64,000 nt of DNA. It comes from Sideroxydans sp. (GTDB lineage: Bacteria > Pseudomonadota > Gammaproteobacteria > Burkholderiales > Gallionellaceae). Below are positions 9,110-18,198 of this stretch, piece by piece. Made by a program: the position numbers and the translations under genes. The stretch covers positions 1 to 64,000 of the forward strand of contig VMTA01000003.1 in assembly GCA_013791855.1 (NCBI GenBank), given 5' to 3'. How positions within the stretch are numbered: position 1 is the stretch's first letter; every line of letters begins with the position of its first letter. The notes under the pieces are model-generated. The model ran no database searches, was not told where the DNA came from, and was given only the letters and a program-made list of their open reading frames with translations.

Positions 9110-11149
9110 ATGAACAATCCATTACTCGACCAATCCGGTCTGCCGCGCTTTGCCGAGATCAAACCCGAACATGTCGCACCCGCCATCGATCAGTTGCTGG
9201 AGGAGAATCGCGCGCTGAATACGCGTCAGTTGTCCGACGCTATCCCGCCGACCTGGGATGCTTTCGTCCGCCCCATGGAAGATGCCAACGAGCGCCTGTC
9301 CCGCGCCTGGGGCCCTGTGGGTCATCTGAACGCGGTGATGAACTCGCCCGAGCTGCGTGAGGCTTACAACAGCACACTGCCCAAGATCACCCAGTATTAC
9401 GCGGAGCTCGGCCAAAACCAGGCGCTGTTCGAGAAGTTCAAGGCTTTGCGCGCCAGCGCCGAGTTCGCCACGCTGAGCGCGGCACGCAAACAAGTGATCG
9501 AGAACGAATTGCGCGACTTCCGTCTGGGCGGTGCCGAACTGCCCGAGGACAAGAAGGCGCGTTACATGCAAGTGCAGGAGCGCCTGAGTGAACTCTCTTC
9601 GCGCTTCTCGGACAACCTGCTGGATGCGACCAACGATTTCACGCTGGTGGTCGAGCAGCGCGGCGAAGTGAGCGGCATGCCGGAAGATGTGTTGCAGACC
9701 GCACGCGAAGCCGCCGAAGCAGCGGGCAAGACCGGCTGGCTGTTCACCTTGAAGGCACCTTCTTATATGCCGGTGATGCAATTCGCCGACAACCGCGAGC
9801 TGCGCGCAAAGATCTACCGCGCCTATGCCACGCGCGCTTCCGAATTCGGCAAGCACGACTGGGACAACACGCCGCTGATGGACGAGATCGTAGCCCTGCG
9901 TGCGGAAGAAGCGCAGCTGCTCGGTTTTGCCAACTACGGCGAACTGTCGCTGGCAGCCAAGATGGCTGAAACACCGCAGCAGGTCGCGGACTTCATGCGC
10001 GAACTGGCCCAGCGTGCGCGCCCTTTCGCCGAGAAAGATCTGGTCGAGCTGCGTGCCTTCGCCAGCAAGGAATTGGGTTTGAGCGAATTGCATTCATGGG
10101 ATGTCGCTTACGCCAGCGAGAAACTGCGCGAACAGCGCTATGCCTTCTCCGAGCAGGAAGTGAAACAGTACTTCCCCGAAGATGCCGTGTTGAGCGGCTT
10201 GTTCAAACTGGTGGAGACGCTGTACGGTCTGAGCATCCAGGCTTCCAGCGCGCCGGTGTGGCACGAATCCGTACGCTTCTTCGACATCCGCGATGATCGG
10301 GGTGCGCTGGTCGGCCAGTTCTATTTCGATCTGTATGCGCGCAACAGCAAGCGTGGCGGTGCGTGGATGGACGACGTGATCACACGACGCCGTCTGGCCG
10401 ATGGCACGATCCAGACGCCGGTCGCCTACATGAACTGCAACTTCTCCGCGCCGGTCGGTGGAAAGCCCGCACTGTTCACCCATGACGAAGTGAACACGCT
10501 GTTCCACGAGTTCGGCCACGGCTTGCATCATCTGCTGACAGAAGTGGAGGAGCTGGGCGTGTCCGGCATCAACGGCGTGGAATGGGATGCGGTGGAGTTG
10601 CCCAGCCAGTTCATGGAGAACTTCTGCTGGGAATGGGGCGTGCTGCAAAACATGACGCGCCATGTGGACAGCGGGGAGCCCTTGCCGCGCGACTTGTTCG
10701 ACAAGATGCTGGCCGCGAAGAACTTTCAGAGCGGTCTGGCCACCTTGCGCCAGATCGAGTTCGCGGTGTTCGACATGCTGATGCACAGCAACTTCAAGCC
10801 GGGCGAAGGTAAATCCATCCTGCAACTGCTGGACGAGGTTCGCGCCGAAGTCGCGGTGCTGATCCCGCCCGAGTTCAACCGTTTCCCCCAGAGCTTTGCG
10901 CACATCTTCGCGGGCGGTTACGCGGCGGGTTATTACAGTTACAAGTGGGCTGAGGTGTTGTCGGCCGATGCTTACAGCCTGTTCGAAGAGCACGGCGTGC
11001 TCGATCCCGAGATCGGTGCACGCTTCCGCAGCGAGATCCTTTCTTTCGGTGGCGCGCGCCCAGCGATGCAATCCTTCACTTCGTTCCGCGGCCGAGCGCC
11101 TTCCCTCGACGCGCTGCTGCGGCATAATGGGTTGGTCGAAACCGAATAA
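9110..11149 (+). CDS. prlC: Oligopeptidase A, M3 family zinc metallopeptidase
   Basis: This cytoplasmic thimet-type oligopeptidase of 679 residues degrades short peptides, including cleaved signal peptides. The zinc motif HEFGH lies at residues 466-470, inside LFHEFGHGLHHLL, with the downstream third-ligand region around NGVEWDAVELPSQFMENF. The usual length is about 680 residues. The ATG at 9110 is chosen over a GTG nine bases upstream because MNNPLL matches the usual family N terminus; neither has a clear ribosome-binding site. It lies 12 bases before the secreted thioredoxin-fold gene. Confidence 0.95.
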   Translation: MNNPLLDQSGLPRFAEIKPEHVAPAIDQLLEENRALNTRQLSDAIPPTWDAFVRPMEDANERLSRAWGPVGHLNAVMNSPELREAYNSTLPKITQYYAELGQNQALFEKFKALRASAEFATLSAARKQVIENELRDFRLGGAELPEDKKARYMQVQERLSELSSRFSDNLLDATNDFTLVVEQRGEVSGMPEDVLQTAREAAEAAGKTGWLFTLKAPSYMPVMQFADNRELRAKIYRAYATRASEFGKHDWDNTPLMDEIVALRAEEAQLLGFANYGELSLAAKMAETPQQVADFMRELAQRARPFAEKDLVELRAFASKELGLSELHSWDVAYASEKLREQRYAFSEQEVKQYFPEDAVLSGLFKLVETLYGLSIQASSAPVWHESVRFFDIRDDRGALVGQFYFDLYARNSKRGGAWMDDVITRRRLADGTIQTPVAYMNCNFSAPVGGKPALFTHDEVNTLFHEFGHGLHHLLTEVEELGVSGINGVEWDAVELPSQFMENFCWEWGVLQNMTRHVDSGEPLPRDLFDKMLAAKNFQSGLATLRQIEFAVFDMLMHSNFKPGEGKSILQLLDEVRAEVAVLIPPEFNRFPQSFAHIFAGGYAAGYYSYKWAEVLSADAYSLFEEHGVLDPEIGARFRSEILSFGGARPAMQSFTSFRGRAPSLDALLRHNGLVETE

Positions 11150-11161
11150 CAGGAGGTTGTC

Positions 11162-11653
11162 ATGCGGGCTTTTATTCTCTTCGCCATGTGCTGTGCACTG
11201 GCTGGCAATGCGCAAGCCGAGCTGTACCGTTCCGTGGATAGTCAGGGCAAGGTGCATTACAGCGACAGCCCGCTGCCCGGCACCGATGACGTGGAACAGC
11301 TGAAGCTTGGTACTCCCCCGACACCGGATGTCAGCCTGCCCTATGAGACGCAACGCGCCCAGAAGAACTTTCCTGTGATTTTGTATGTAGCCCCCAACTG
11401 TGGTGCGCCCTGTAACGACGCCCAATCATTCCTGAGCAAGCGCGGCATCCCTTACGCCGAGCAGAATCTGGATACTGCCGAAAAGGTCGAGGCTTATCGT
11501 CAGGCGAACGGCGGACTGGAGATCCCCTCGCTCACTGTCGGCAACTCCCGCCTCAAGGGATTCCTTGAGTCCGCATGGAACAAGGAACTGGATCTCGCCG
11601 GTTATCCCAAGACTGCGCCTTATCGTCCGCGCGTCGTACAACCTGCCCGATGA
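11162..11653 (+). CDS. Secreted glutaredoxin-like protein with N-terminal DUF4124
   Basis: A signal peptide ends near residue 20 (ALAGNAQA). It is followed by a DUF4124 module (LYRSVDSQGKVHYSDSPLPG), and then by a glutaredoxin-like fold. The cysteines are C80 and C84 in CGAPC, a CxxxC spacing rather than the usual CxxC. The later IPSLTVGNSRLKGF is the cis-Pro and GSH-side region of glutaredoxins. The protein is 163 residues and probably periplasmic. A strong AGGAGG precedes the ATG at 11162. The 4-base ATGA overlap with xth suggests co-transcription but not a shared function. The substrate is unknown. Confidence 0.82.
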   Translation: MRAFILFAMCCALAGNAQAELYRSVDSQGKVHYSDSPLPGTDDVEQLKLGTPPTPDVSLPYETQRAQKNFPVILYVAPNCGAPCNDAQSFLSKRGIPYAEQNLDTAEKVEAYRQANGGLEIPSLTVGNSRLKGFLESAWNKELDLAGYPKTAPYRPRVVQPAR

Positions 11654-12408
11654 AGATTGCCACCTGGAACGTCAACTCGCTCAAAGTGCGTCTGCCGCAC
11701 CTGCTCGACTGGCAGGCAGCATCGCCGGTGGATGTGGTGTGCCTGCAAGAGACCAAGACTGAGGACAAGAACTTCCCGCTGGCGGATATCGAGGCGGCCG
11801 GTTTCCATTGTGTCTACAGCGGTCAGAAGACTTATAACGGTGTCGCCATCCTCAGCCGTGAAGCGGCCAGCGATGTGCAGGTCGGCATCCCCAACTTCGA
11901 GGATGAGCAGAAGCGTGTGATCGCTGCGACCATCGCCGGTGTGCGCGTCATCTGTGTCTACATCCCCAATGGTCAGGAAGTCGGCTCGGATAAATATGAT
12001 TACAAGCTGCGCTGGCTCGCTGCATTGCATGTCTGGCTAAAGGACGAGATGCAGAGGTATCCCAAGCTGGCACTATTGGGCGACTACAACATCGCCCCCG
12101 ATGACCGCGACGTTTACGATCCGATTGCCTGGAAGGACAAGGTGCTGTGCAGCGCGCCGGAGCGCGATGCGTTCCAGGGCCTGCTAGCCCTCGGTCTGCG
12201 CGATGCGTTCCGCTTGTTCGAATCAGGTGAGAAGCTCTATTCCTGGTGGGATTACCGCATGATGGCTTTCCGCCGCAACATGGGCATGCGCATCGACCAC
12301 ATCCTGATCAGTGCTGCGCTGCAATGCACGGGCTGCCACATCGACAAAGCGCCGCGCAAACTGGAACGCCCCTCCGACCACACGCCTGTGGTGGCCGACG
12401 TCACTTGA
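11650..12408 (+). CDS. xth: Exodeoxyribonuclease III
   Basis: This is a DNA-repair AP endonuclease and 3' exonuclease of 252 residues from the EEP superfamily. Visible motifs are MKIATWNVNSLKVR at the start, VCLQETK with the metal-binding Glu, YNGVAIL, LGDYNIAPDDRDV, the RIDHIL segment and a terminal SDHTPVV. The ATG at 11650 overlaps the preceding stop by 4 bases. An upstream in-frame ATG at 11575 would lie deep inside the previous gene and would add a tail unlike the family. The following pseudouridine synthase overlaps its stop codon. Confidence 0.95.
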   Translation: MKIATWNVNSLKVRLPHLLDWQAASPVDVVCLQETKTEDKNFPLADIEAAGFHCVYSGQKTYNGVAILSREAASDVQVGIPNFEDEQKRVIAATIAGVRVICVYIPNGQEVGSDKYDYKLRWLAALHVWLKDEMQRYPKLALLGDYNIAPDDRDVYDPIAWKDKVLCSAPERDAFQGLLALGLRDAFRLFESGEKLYSWWDYRMMAFRRNMGMRIDHILISAALQCTGCHIDKAPRKLERPSDHTPVVADVT

Positions 12409-13028
12409 ACTCCCCCGCAGTCGAACTGCTGTTCGCAGATGAGCACCTGCTGGTAGCTGTCAAACCTGCCGGCCTGTTGTCGGTGCCCGGGCGCGGAGCG
12501 GATAAGCAGGATTGTCTTTCTGCGCGCCTCCAACAGCAGTTCCCCGATTCCCTGGTCGTTCATCGACTCGATATGGCCACATCCGGCTTGATGCTGTTCG
12601 CACGCGGTCCCGAGATGCAGCGTAAATTGTCGATGTTGTTTCAACATCGCGAGATGGATAAACGCTACATCGCAGTATGCACGGGCAAGCTGGAAAACCC
12701 CCGGGGCGAGATAGATCTGCCTATCGCGCCCGACTGGCCGAACCGCCCGTTGCAACGTGTCGACGTTGAGCATGGTAAGCCCTCGCTCACACGCTATCAG
12801 CTGCTGCAACAGGAGGGTGATCACTCACGTGTCGAGCTGGAGCCGGTCACCGGCCGCACTCACCAATTGCGTTTGCATCTGTCTGCCCTCGGCCACCCTA
12901 TCCTTGGCGATGCGCTGTATGGCGATGAGCATAGTGCGCCGCGTTTGCTGCTGCATGCTTGCCTGCTGCGCTTTAACCATCCGATAAGTGTGGAATTGCT
13001 GGCCTTTGAGCATGCGCCTTCGTTCTAA
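12405..13028 (+). CDS. RluA-family pseudouridine synthase
   Basis: This 207-residue enzyme should isomerise uridine to pseudouridine in rRNA or tRNA. The catalytic aspartate is D56 in HRLDMATSGL. GRTHQLRLHL and GDALYG are also present, and there is no N-terminal S4 domain, as in RluA or TruC (about 220 residues). The likely start is TTG at 12405, which overlaps the xth stop (TTGA) and immediately precedes the conserved VELLFADEHLLVAVKPAG. In-frame ATGs further upstream lie inside xth. Which RNA site it modifies cannot be read from the sequence, so I give no gene symbol. Confidence 0.88.
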   Translation: MNSPAVELLFADEHLLVAVKPAGLLSVPGRGADKQDCLSARLQQQFPDSLVVHRLDMATSGLMLFARGPEMQRKLSMLFQHREMDKRYIAVCTGKLENPRGEIDLPIAPDWPNRPLQRVDVEHGKPSLTRYQLLQQEGDHSRVELEPVTGRTHQLRLHLSALGHPILGDALYGDEHSAPRLLLHACLLRFNHPISVELLAFEHAPSF

Positions 13029-13088
13029 ATTCACTGGTCGCTACGGTATACTGCGCGCCCTGTTCCAACCTCGATCTTAAGGATGCAC

Positions 13089-13928
13089 ATGAAACGTTTC
13101 GCTGTTGCCCTGACCTTGCTGCTCACCAGTTTGACCCTGATCTCGACCCATGCCGAAGCCAAGCGCCTCGGTGGCGGCGTTAACCTCGGCAAGCAACGCA
13201 CCATGAGCGCGCCACAGAAGCAGGCTGCACCCGCGCCGACGCAAGCCAGTCCTGCGCAAGCTGCCGGGACACCCGCCAAACAAGGCAACAAGTGGCTTGG
13301 CCCCCTGGCTGGTATCGCAGCCGGTCTGGGTCTGGCGGCGCTGTTCTCCCACCTCGGACTGGGTGAAGGCATGGGCATGTTGCTGTTGATCATCTTGCTG
13401 GCCGTGGGTGCTTTCTTCCTGTATTCGATGCTGCGCAAGAAGCAGCAACCCGCGATGCAATACGCCGCTAACGGGCCTGACTTTGGCGCTACCCCTCAGC
13501 AAGCCCCCGTCACGACCCAAGTGTCTGCCGATACTGTACCCCAGCGAGCTGCGAACATCCCGGCCGACTTCCCGGTGGAAAGTTTCCTGCGCAGCGCCAA
13601 GATGTCTTTCATCCGCCTTCAGGCGGCCAATGACCGCAAGGACCTGAACGACATCCGCGAATACACCACCCCAGAAATGTTCGCCGAGATCAGCATGCAG
13701 TTGCAGGAACGCGGCGATCAGGCACAACTGACCGATGTCGGTTTCGTGAATGCCGAATTGCTGGAAGTCGTGACCGAGAACGATCTCGCCATCGCCAGCG
13801 TGCGTCTGAGCGGCCAGCTGCGCGAAAACAATGGTGCGCCCGAACACTTCGAGGAAGTCTGGCATGTGCAGAAGGACCTGAAGGATGACGATTCTGTCTG
13901 GTTGCTGGCCGGAATTCAGCAGAACTGA
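13089..13928 (+). CDS. Tim44-like domain membrane protein
   Basis: The 279-residue protein has an N-terminal signal segment (MKRFAVALTLLLTSLTL), a low-complexity Lys/Gln/Ala/Pro stretch, and two adjacent hydrophobic segments around residues 70-118. A C-terminal Tim44/MBA1-like domain follows (from about residue 150, with VESFLRSAKMSFIRLQAAND and the ending EEVWHVQKDLKD). Related bacterial proteins are annotated only as Tim44-domain membrane proteins; the function is unknown. AAGGA at 13079-13083 positions translation at the second ATG (13089) rather than the one at 13083. A strong terminator follows, so it may be the last gene of the prlC-xth transcript or have its own promoter. Confidence 0.85.
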   Translation: MKRFAVALTLLLTSLTLISTHAEAKRLGGGVNLGKQRTMSAPQKQAAPAPTQASPAQAAGTPAKQGNKWLGPLAGIAAGLGLAALFSHLGLGEGMGMLLLIILLAVGAFFLYSMLRKKQQPAMQYAANGPDFGATPQQAPVTTQVSADTVPQRAANIPADFPVESFLRSAKMSFIRLQAANDRKDLNDIREYTTPEMFAEISMQLQERGDQAQLTDVGFVNAELLEVVTENDLAIASVRLSGQLRENNGAPEHFEEVWHVQKDLKDDDSVWLLAGIQQN

Positions 13929-13950
13929 GCATGAACTGAAGTAGACTTAC

Positions 13951-13983
13951 GGGCACGGCACTTTGGCCGTGCCCTTTTCATTT
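13951..13983 (+). terminator. Rho-independent terminator after Tim44-domain gene
   Basis: A perfect 9-bp stem, GGGCACGGC (13951-13959) with GCCGTGCCC (13966-13974), has a 6-base loop and is followed by ttttcattt. It also rules out a TTG at 13963 as the ubiB start. Confidence 0.93.
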
Positions 13984-13989
13984 CTAGCG

Positions 13990-15513
13990 ATGCGTTTCTT
14001 TCGACTGATCAAGATCATCTACATCGTCCTGCGCTTTGGTCTGGACGAATTCATTCTCGCGCATGAACGTACCAGCTGGCTGTTGCGCCCGCTCAATGTG
14101 CTGTTGTTCTTCCGTGACAACAAGCGTCCGCGCGGCTTGCGACTGAGGCTGGCACTGGAAGCGCTGGGGCCCATCTTCGTCAAGTTCGGCCAGTTGTTGT
14201 CGACCCGTCGGGATCTTATCCCGACCGATATCGCCGATGAACTCGCATCCCTGCAAGATCAGGTGCCTCCCTTCCCTTCCGCCGTAGCCGTGGCTTTGCT
14301 TGAATCTGCCTTTGGCAGACCTTTGAAGGACGTGTTCGCCAGTTTCGACCAATTGCCGGTCGCCAGCGCCTCGGTTGCCCAAGTGCATTTCGCCGTGCTT
14401 CCAGATGGGCGCGAGGTCGCCGTCAAAGTCTTGCGGCCCGGTATCCAGCAGATCATCGAACATGACCTCGCTTTGCTCGACATCGCCGCTTCTCTCATCG
14501 AACGCCTGTGGGAAGACGGTAAGCGTCTGAAGCCAAGAGAAGTCGTCGCCGAGTTCGAAAAGACACTGCATGACGAGCTGGACTTGATGCGCGAAGCGGC
14601 CAATGCCAGCCAGTTGCGCCGCAATTTCATCGATGCGACCTTGCTGCTGGTGCCCGAGATCTACTGGGACTGGTGCAGCGAACAGGTGATGGTGATGCAG
14701 CGCATGCAGGGCATTCCTGTCAGCCAGATCGCGGCGCTGCGTGAGGCAGGTATCGATATTTCCAAACTGGCCAGTGATGGCGTCGAGATCTTCTACACCC
14801 AGGTGTTCCGTGACGGCTTCTTCCATGCCGACATGCATCCCGGCAACATCCTGGTCGCGCGCGATGGTCGTTATGTGGCTTTGGATTTTGGCATCATGGG
14901 CACGCTGACCGATAACGACAAGCATTACCTGGCACACAACTTCATCGCTTTTTTCAACCGGGATTACCGGCGCGTGGCCGAGTTGCACATCGAATCGGGC
15001 TGGGCGCCTTCCTCCACGCGCATCGATGAATTCGAGTCGGCGATACGGGCTGTATGCGAGCCTATCTTCGACAAACCGCTGCGCGAAGTCTCGTTCGGCC
15101 GCATCCTGTTGCGCCTGTTCCAGACTTCGCGCCGTTTCGGTATCCAGATACAACCACAATTGGTCCTGCTACAGAAGACACTTCTGAATATCGAAGGACT
15201 GGGCCTGCAACTCGATCCCGAGCTCGACCTGTGGAAAACGGCCAAGCCGTGGCTGGAACGCTGGATGAGTGAACAGATCGGATGGCGCGGGTTCTTGAAG
15301 GCACTCAAGCGCGAGACCCCTCGTTTTGCCACCCTGATCCCCGAGCTACCCCGGCTGATCCATCAGCGCCTGAAGCAGGAGCCTTATGAACATGCAGCTC
15401 CCTTGTTGCTGGAATTGGTCGTGCAGCAGAGAAAGCGTAATGGATGGTTGTCCCTGATCGCCGCCTTGCTTGCAGCCGCGCTTGCTTTAGCCGTGTCCGT
15501 TCAGTTCGGCTAG
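13990..15513 (+). CDS. ubiB: UbiB, ABC1-family atypical kinase/ATPase for ubiquinone synthesis
   Basis: The 507-residue protein belongs to the ABC1/ADCK/UbiB family, needed for ubiquinone biosynthesis as an ATPase supporting the Ubi complex. The hallmark KFGQ (KxGQ) lies near residue 64. [13 protein letters not shown] follows in place of a glycine-rich loop, then [10 protein letters not shown] with the ATP-site lysine, [14 protein letters not shown] and the metal-binding LDFGIMG. The C terminus has hydrophobic segments that would anchor it to the membrane. The ATG at 13990 lies just past the upstream terminator; no clear ribosome-binding site is seen. Its stop overlaps the stop of the convergent ParA-like gene. 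Confidence 0.95.
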   Translation: MRFFRLIKIIYIVLRFGLDEFILAHERTSWLLRPLNVLLFFRDNKRPRGLRLRLALEALGPIFVKFGQLLSTRRDLIPTDIADELASLQDQVPPFPSAVAVALLESAFGRPLKDVFASFDQLPVASASVAQVHFAVLPDGREVAVKVLRPGIQQIIEHDLALLDIAASLIERLWEDGKRLKPREVVAEFEKTLHDELDLMREAANASQLRRNFIDATLLLVPEIYWDWCSEQVMVMQRMQGIPVSQIAALREAGIDISKLASDGVEIFYTQVFRDGFFHADMHPGNILVARDGRYVALDFGIMGTLTDNDKHYLAHNFIAFFNRDYRRVAELHIESGWAPSSTRIDEFESAIRAVCEPIFDKPLREVSFGRILLRLFQTSRRFGIQIQPQLVLLQKTLLNIEGLGLQLDPELDLWKTAKPWLERWMSEQIGWRGFLKALKRETPRFATLIPELPRLIHQRLKQEPYEHAAPLLLELVVQQRKRNGWLSLIAALLAAALALAVSVQFG

Positions 15514-16274
15514 ATGAAGCCAGTTTCGGTCAGTTCCTTGGCGAGCGCTCTGTAGTCCGCCGCCCCCGGACTGTTCGGCGCATAAGCGAACACATCCAGA
15601 CCATGCATCGGGCTAGTCGCCAGCGCGACCGTCTCACCGATGCGGGTCTTGCATACCAAGTCTCCGTATCGTTGCTTGAGCTTTTCGTAGATGTCGAACG
15701 AGAGCTTGCGACGGGAATCGAAGCGCGTGACGACAATGCGTCGCTCGAATGTACGCTGCAGTTTCTTTTCCAGCACGTTCAGGGCGCTGTCCAATCTGTG
15801 TACACCATGCTGCGAGAGAAAATCCGGTGATACTGGTATCAACACCTTGTCCGCGGCCAACAGCGCGTTCAGCGTCAACACACCGAGCATAGGGCAGCAA
15901 TCTATCAGTATGGGTGCCCCTGTCAGCGCCAATTCCTCGGCCAATCCTTGTTTCAGTTTTTTAGCGGCTTGCGGGTCGTTGCCATACATGGCATCGATCT
16001 TGGAAAGTTCCAGTGTCGCGGGTATCAGCTGCCAGCCGGCGGGGGTTTCGTACAACAGTTTGGCCAACGGCGTGCCATCCCTGAAGAATGAGGCGATGCT
16101 GTCCCGTTGGGTCGTGCCATGACGCAAGCCGGATGCCAGGCTCAGGTGTCCCTGCGGATCCATGTCCAGTGCGATCGGGCTGCGCTGGGCAAGCGATAAC
16201 GCTGCCGTCAGGTTGAGGCAGGTCGTGGTCTTGCCTACACCACCCTTCTGATTGAATACGGCGATAGTCGCCAT
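15510..16274 (-). CDS. Orphan ParA/MinD-family ATPase
   Basis: This 254-residue ParA-type ATPase has the deviant Walker [10 protein letters not shown] (about residues 10-18), the switch I-like [10 protein letters not shown], and a Walker B-like [22 protein letters not shown]. It shares the fold of the chromosomal ParA encoded at 27621-28403 but differs clearly in the C-terminal half, and no ParB-like gene or parS sits beside it. Members of this family position chromosomes, plasmids, chemoreceptor arrays or carboxysomes by gradients on the nucleoid. What this one moves is unknown. It follows glmS on the same strand after 99 bases and converges with ubiB, their stops overlapping by 4 bases. Confidence 0.88.
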   Translation of the reverse strand: MATIAVFNQKGGVGKTTTCLNLTAALSLAQRSPIALDMDPQGHLSLASGLRHGTTQRDSIASFFRDGTPLAKLLYETPAGWQLIPATLELSKIDAMYGNDPQAAKKLKQGLAEELALTGAPILIDCCPMLGVLTLNALLAADKVLIPVSPDFLSQHGVHRLDSALNVLEKKLQRTFERRIVVTRFDSRRKLSFDIYEKLKQRYGDLVCKTRIGETVALATSPMHGLDVFAYAPNSPGAADYRALAKELTETGFI

Positions 16275-16373
16275 GCTGTGTTTTTCTCCGGTGATACGGG
16301 AGGCTGGATTTCCACAGTATCGTCAATGGTGGTCAAAGCTTCAATTCCGCCATGCCACCCTTGTTGTCCTGCG

Positions 16374-18197
16374 TTACTCCACCGTGACGGATTTGGCGAG
16401 GTTTCTAGGCTTGTCCACATCCGTTCCCTTTTGCAGTGCTACGTAATATGCCAATAGTTGCAAAGGGGCGGTGTGCAGAATAGGGCTGAGAAAGCCCGCG
16501 TGTTCCGGCATTTGCAGGATGTGTATGCCTTCACTTGAATGTATGTGGGTATTGGCATCGGCGAAGACGAATAACTCGCCTCCGCGCGCGCGGACTTCCT
16601 GCAGGTTCGACTTGAGCTTTTCCAACAATGTGTCATTGGGAGCGACCGACACCACCGGCATGTCCTTGTCCACCAGTGCCAGCGGTCCATGTTTCAATTC
16701 ACCTGCCGGGTAAGCTTCTGCATGGATGTAGGAGATCTCCTTGAGCTTGAGTGCGCCTTCTGCCGCGATCGGGAAATGCATGCCGCGTCCCAGGAACAGG
16801 GCGTGATGCTTGTTCGCGAAGTGCTTGGACATCTCTGCGATCTGCGGTTCCAATGCCAGTACTTTCTGCATGGCGGCCGGGAGATGGCGCAGTTCATGCA
16901 GGAATTGTTGCTCGCGCGTCTCATCCAGACGCCCGCGCACCTTCGCCATCACCAGCGTGAGCAGGAACAGGCCTGCCAGCTGGGTGGTGAACGCCTTGGT
17001 TGAGGCCACTCCGATCTCCGGCCCTGCGCGCGTCAGGAATCGCAACTTCGATTGGCGGATGATTGCGCTTTCCGGCACGTTGCAGATCGCCAGCGTGTAA
17101 CCATGGCCCGTGGCCTTTGCGTGATTGAGCGCGGCCAATGTGTCGGCAGTCTCTCCCGATTGGGAGATGGTGACCACCAGTGTCTTTGGATTTGCCACGC
17201 TGGTGCGATAGCGATATTCGCTGGCGATCTCCACATTGCACGGAATGCCGGCTATCTCCTCCAGCCAGTAGCGCGCCACCTGCCCTGCGTGGTTGCTGGT
17301 GCCGCAGGCTAGGATGAGGATGTTCTCTACACGCGGAAAGATATCATTTGCTTCTGCCCCGAAGATCCCCGGTACCAGAGACTGGCTGTTGCACACCGAT
17401 TCCAGTGTGTCTGCCAAGGCCTGGGGTTGTTCATGTATCTCTTTTTGCATGTAGTGCTGGTACTCACCCAGCTCCACGCTGTCATTGTCCAACTCGCTGA
17501 TATGGACCTGCCGTTGTACGCGCACCCCTGCGGCATCGAATATACGGTAGCTGTTTGCGCTCACTTCGACTACATCGCCCTCTTCCAGATACACGACGTT
17601 CCTTGTGACCTGCAACAGGGCCGACATATCTGAACCTACAAAGTGTTCACCCTCTCCTACGCCAAGTAGTAGCGGACTACCCTTTCTAGCCGCGACCATT
17701 TGGTGCGGGTTGTCTGCCGCTATGACGCCGATCGCATAAGCACCAACCAGCTGCGACAGTGCCATCTGTGTCGCAACCAGCAGGCTTCCTTGTGCGTAAT
17801 GACTGTGGACCAAGTGTGCGATCACTTCAGTGTCAGTATCCGAGGTGAACTCGTAGCCTTGCGCGGTTAACTCACTCCGTAGTTCTTCGTAGTTCTCGAT
17901 GATGCCGTTGTGCACCACGGCTATCAGTTCGCGGCTCATATGCGGGTGGGCGTTGCGCTCGCTCGGTACGCCGTGGGTCGCCCAGCGTGTGTGTGCGATG
18001 CCGACTTCACCTACGGTATGCGCGCTCCTTTGTCCCAGTTCGGCAACACGGCCTGCACTGCGCACACGCTCCAGTTTACCTTCATGCACTACTACCAAGC
18101 CGGCTGAGTCGTAGCCACGGTATTCCAGGCGTATCAGACCATTCACCAAGACTGGGACGATGTTGCGTTTTGCGACTGCTCCGACGATACCGCACAT
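16374..18197 (-). CDS. glmS: Glutamine--fructose-6-phosphate aminotransferase (isomerizing)
   Basis: This enzyme makes glucosamine 6-phosphate, the entry step to UDP-GlcNAc for peptidoglycan and LPS. The 607-residue protein starts [12 protein letters not shown], where Cys2 is the glutaminase nucleophile after Met removal. The N-terminal domain carries HTRWATHG. Two SIS domains follow (for example [19 protein letters not shown] and ASTKAFTTQ), ending in the usual KSVTVE tail. It starts 1 base after the glmU stop, so the two enzymes of the pathway are co-transcribed. I see no glmS ribozyme, and none is expected in this group. Confidence 0.98.
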   Translation of the reverse strand: MCGIVGAVAKRNIVPVLVNGLIRLEYRGYDSAGLVVVHEGKLERVRSAGRVAELGQRSAHTVGEVGIAHTRWATHGVPSERNAHPHMSRELIAVVHNGIIENYEELRSELTAQGYEFTSDTDTEVIAHLVHSHYAQGSLLVATQMALSQLVGAYAIGVIAADNPHQMVAARKGSPLLLGVGEGEHFVGSDMSALLQVTRNVVYLEEGDVVEVSANSYRIFDAAGVRVQRQVHISELDNDSVELGEYQHYMQKEIHEQPQALADTLESVCNSQSLVPGIFGAEANDIFPRVENILILACGTSNHAGQVARYWLEEIAGIPCNVEIASEYRYRTSVANPKTLVVTISQSGETADTLAALNHAKATGHGYTLAICNVPESAIIRQSKLRFLTRAGPEIGVASTKAFTTQLAGLFLLTLVMAKVRGRLDETREQQFLHELRHLPAAMQKVLALEPQIAEMSKHFANKHHALFLGRGMHFPIAAEGALKLKEISYIHAEAYPAGELKHGPLALVDKDMPVVSVAPNDTLLEKLKSNLQEVRARGGELFVFADANTHIHSSEGIHILQMPEHAGFLSPILHTAPLQLLAYYVALQKGTDVDKPRNLAKSVTVE

Positions 18198-18198
18198 G

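Noticed and set aside
13963-13989. Upstream TTG start for ubiB
   Set aside because: It lies inside the stem of the strong terminator after the Tim44-domain gene. ATG at 13990 is the first sensible start.
16275-16373. Possible small gene or RNA between glmS and the orphan ParA
   Set aside because: No cloverleaf, no clear hairpin with a U tract, and no ORF with a ribosome-binding site and protein-like composition was seen.
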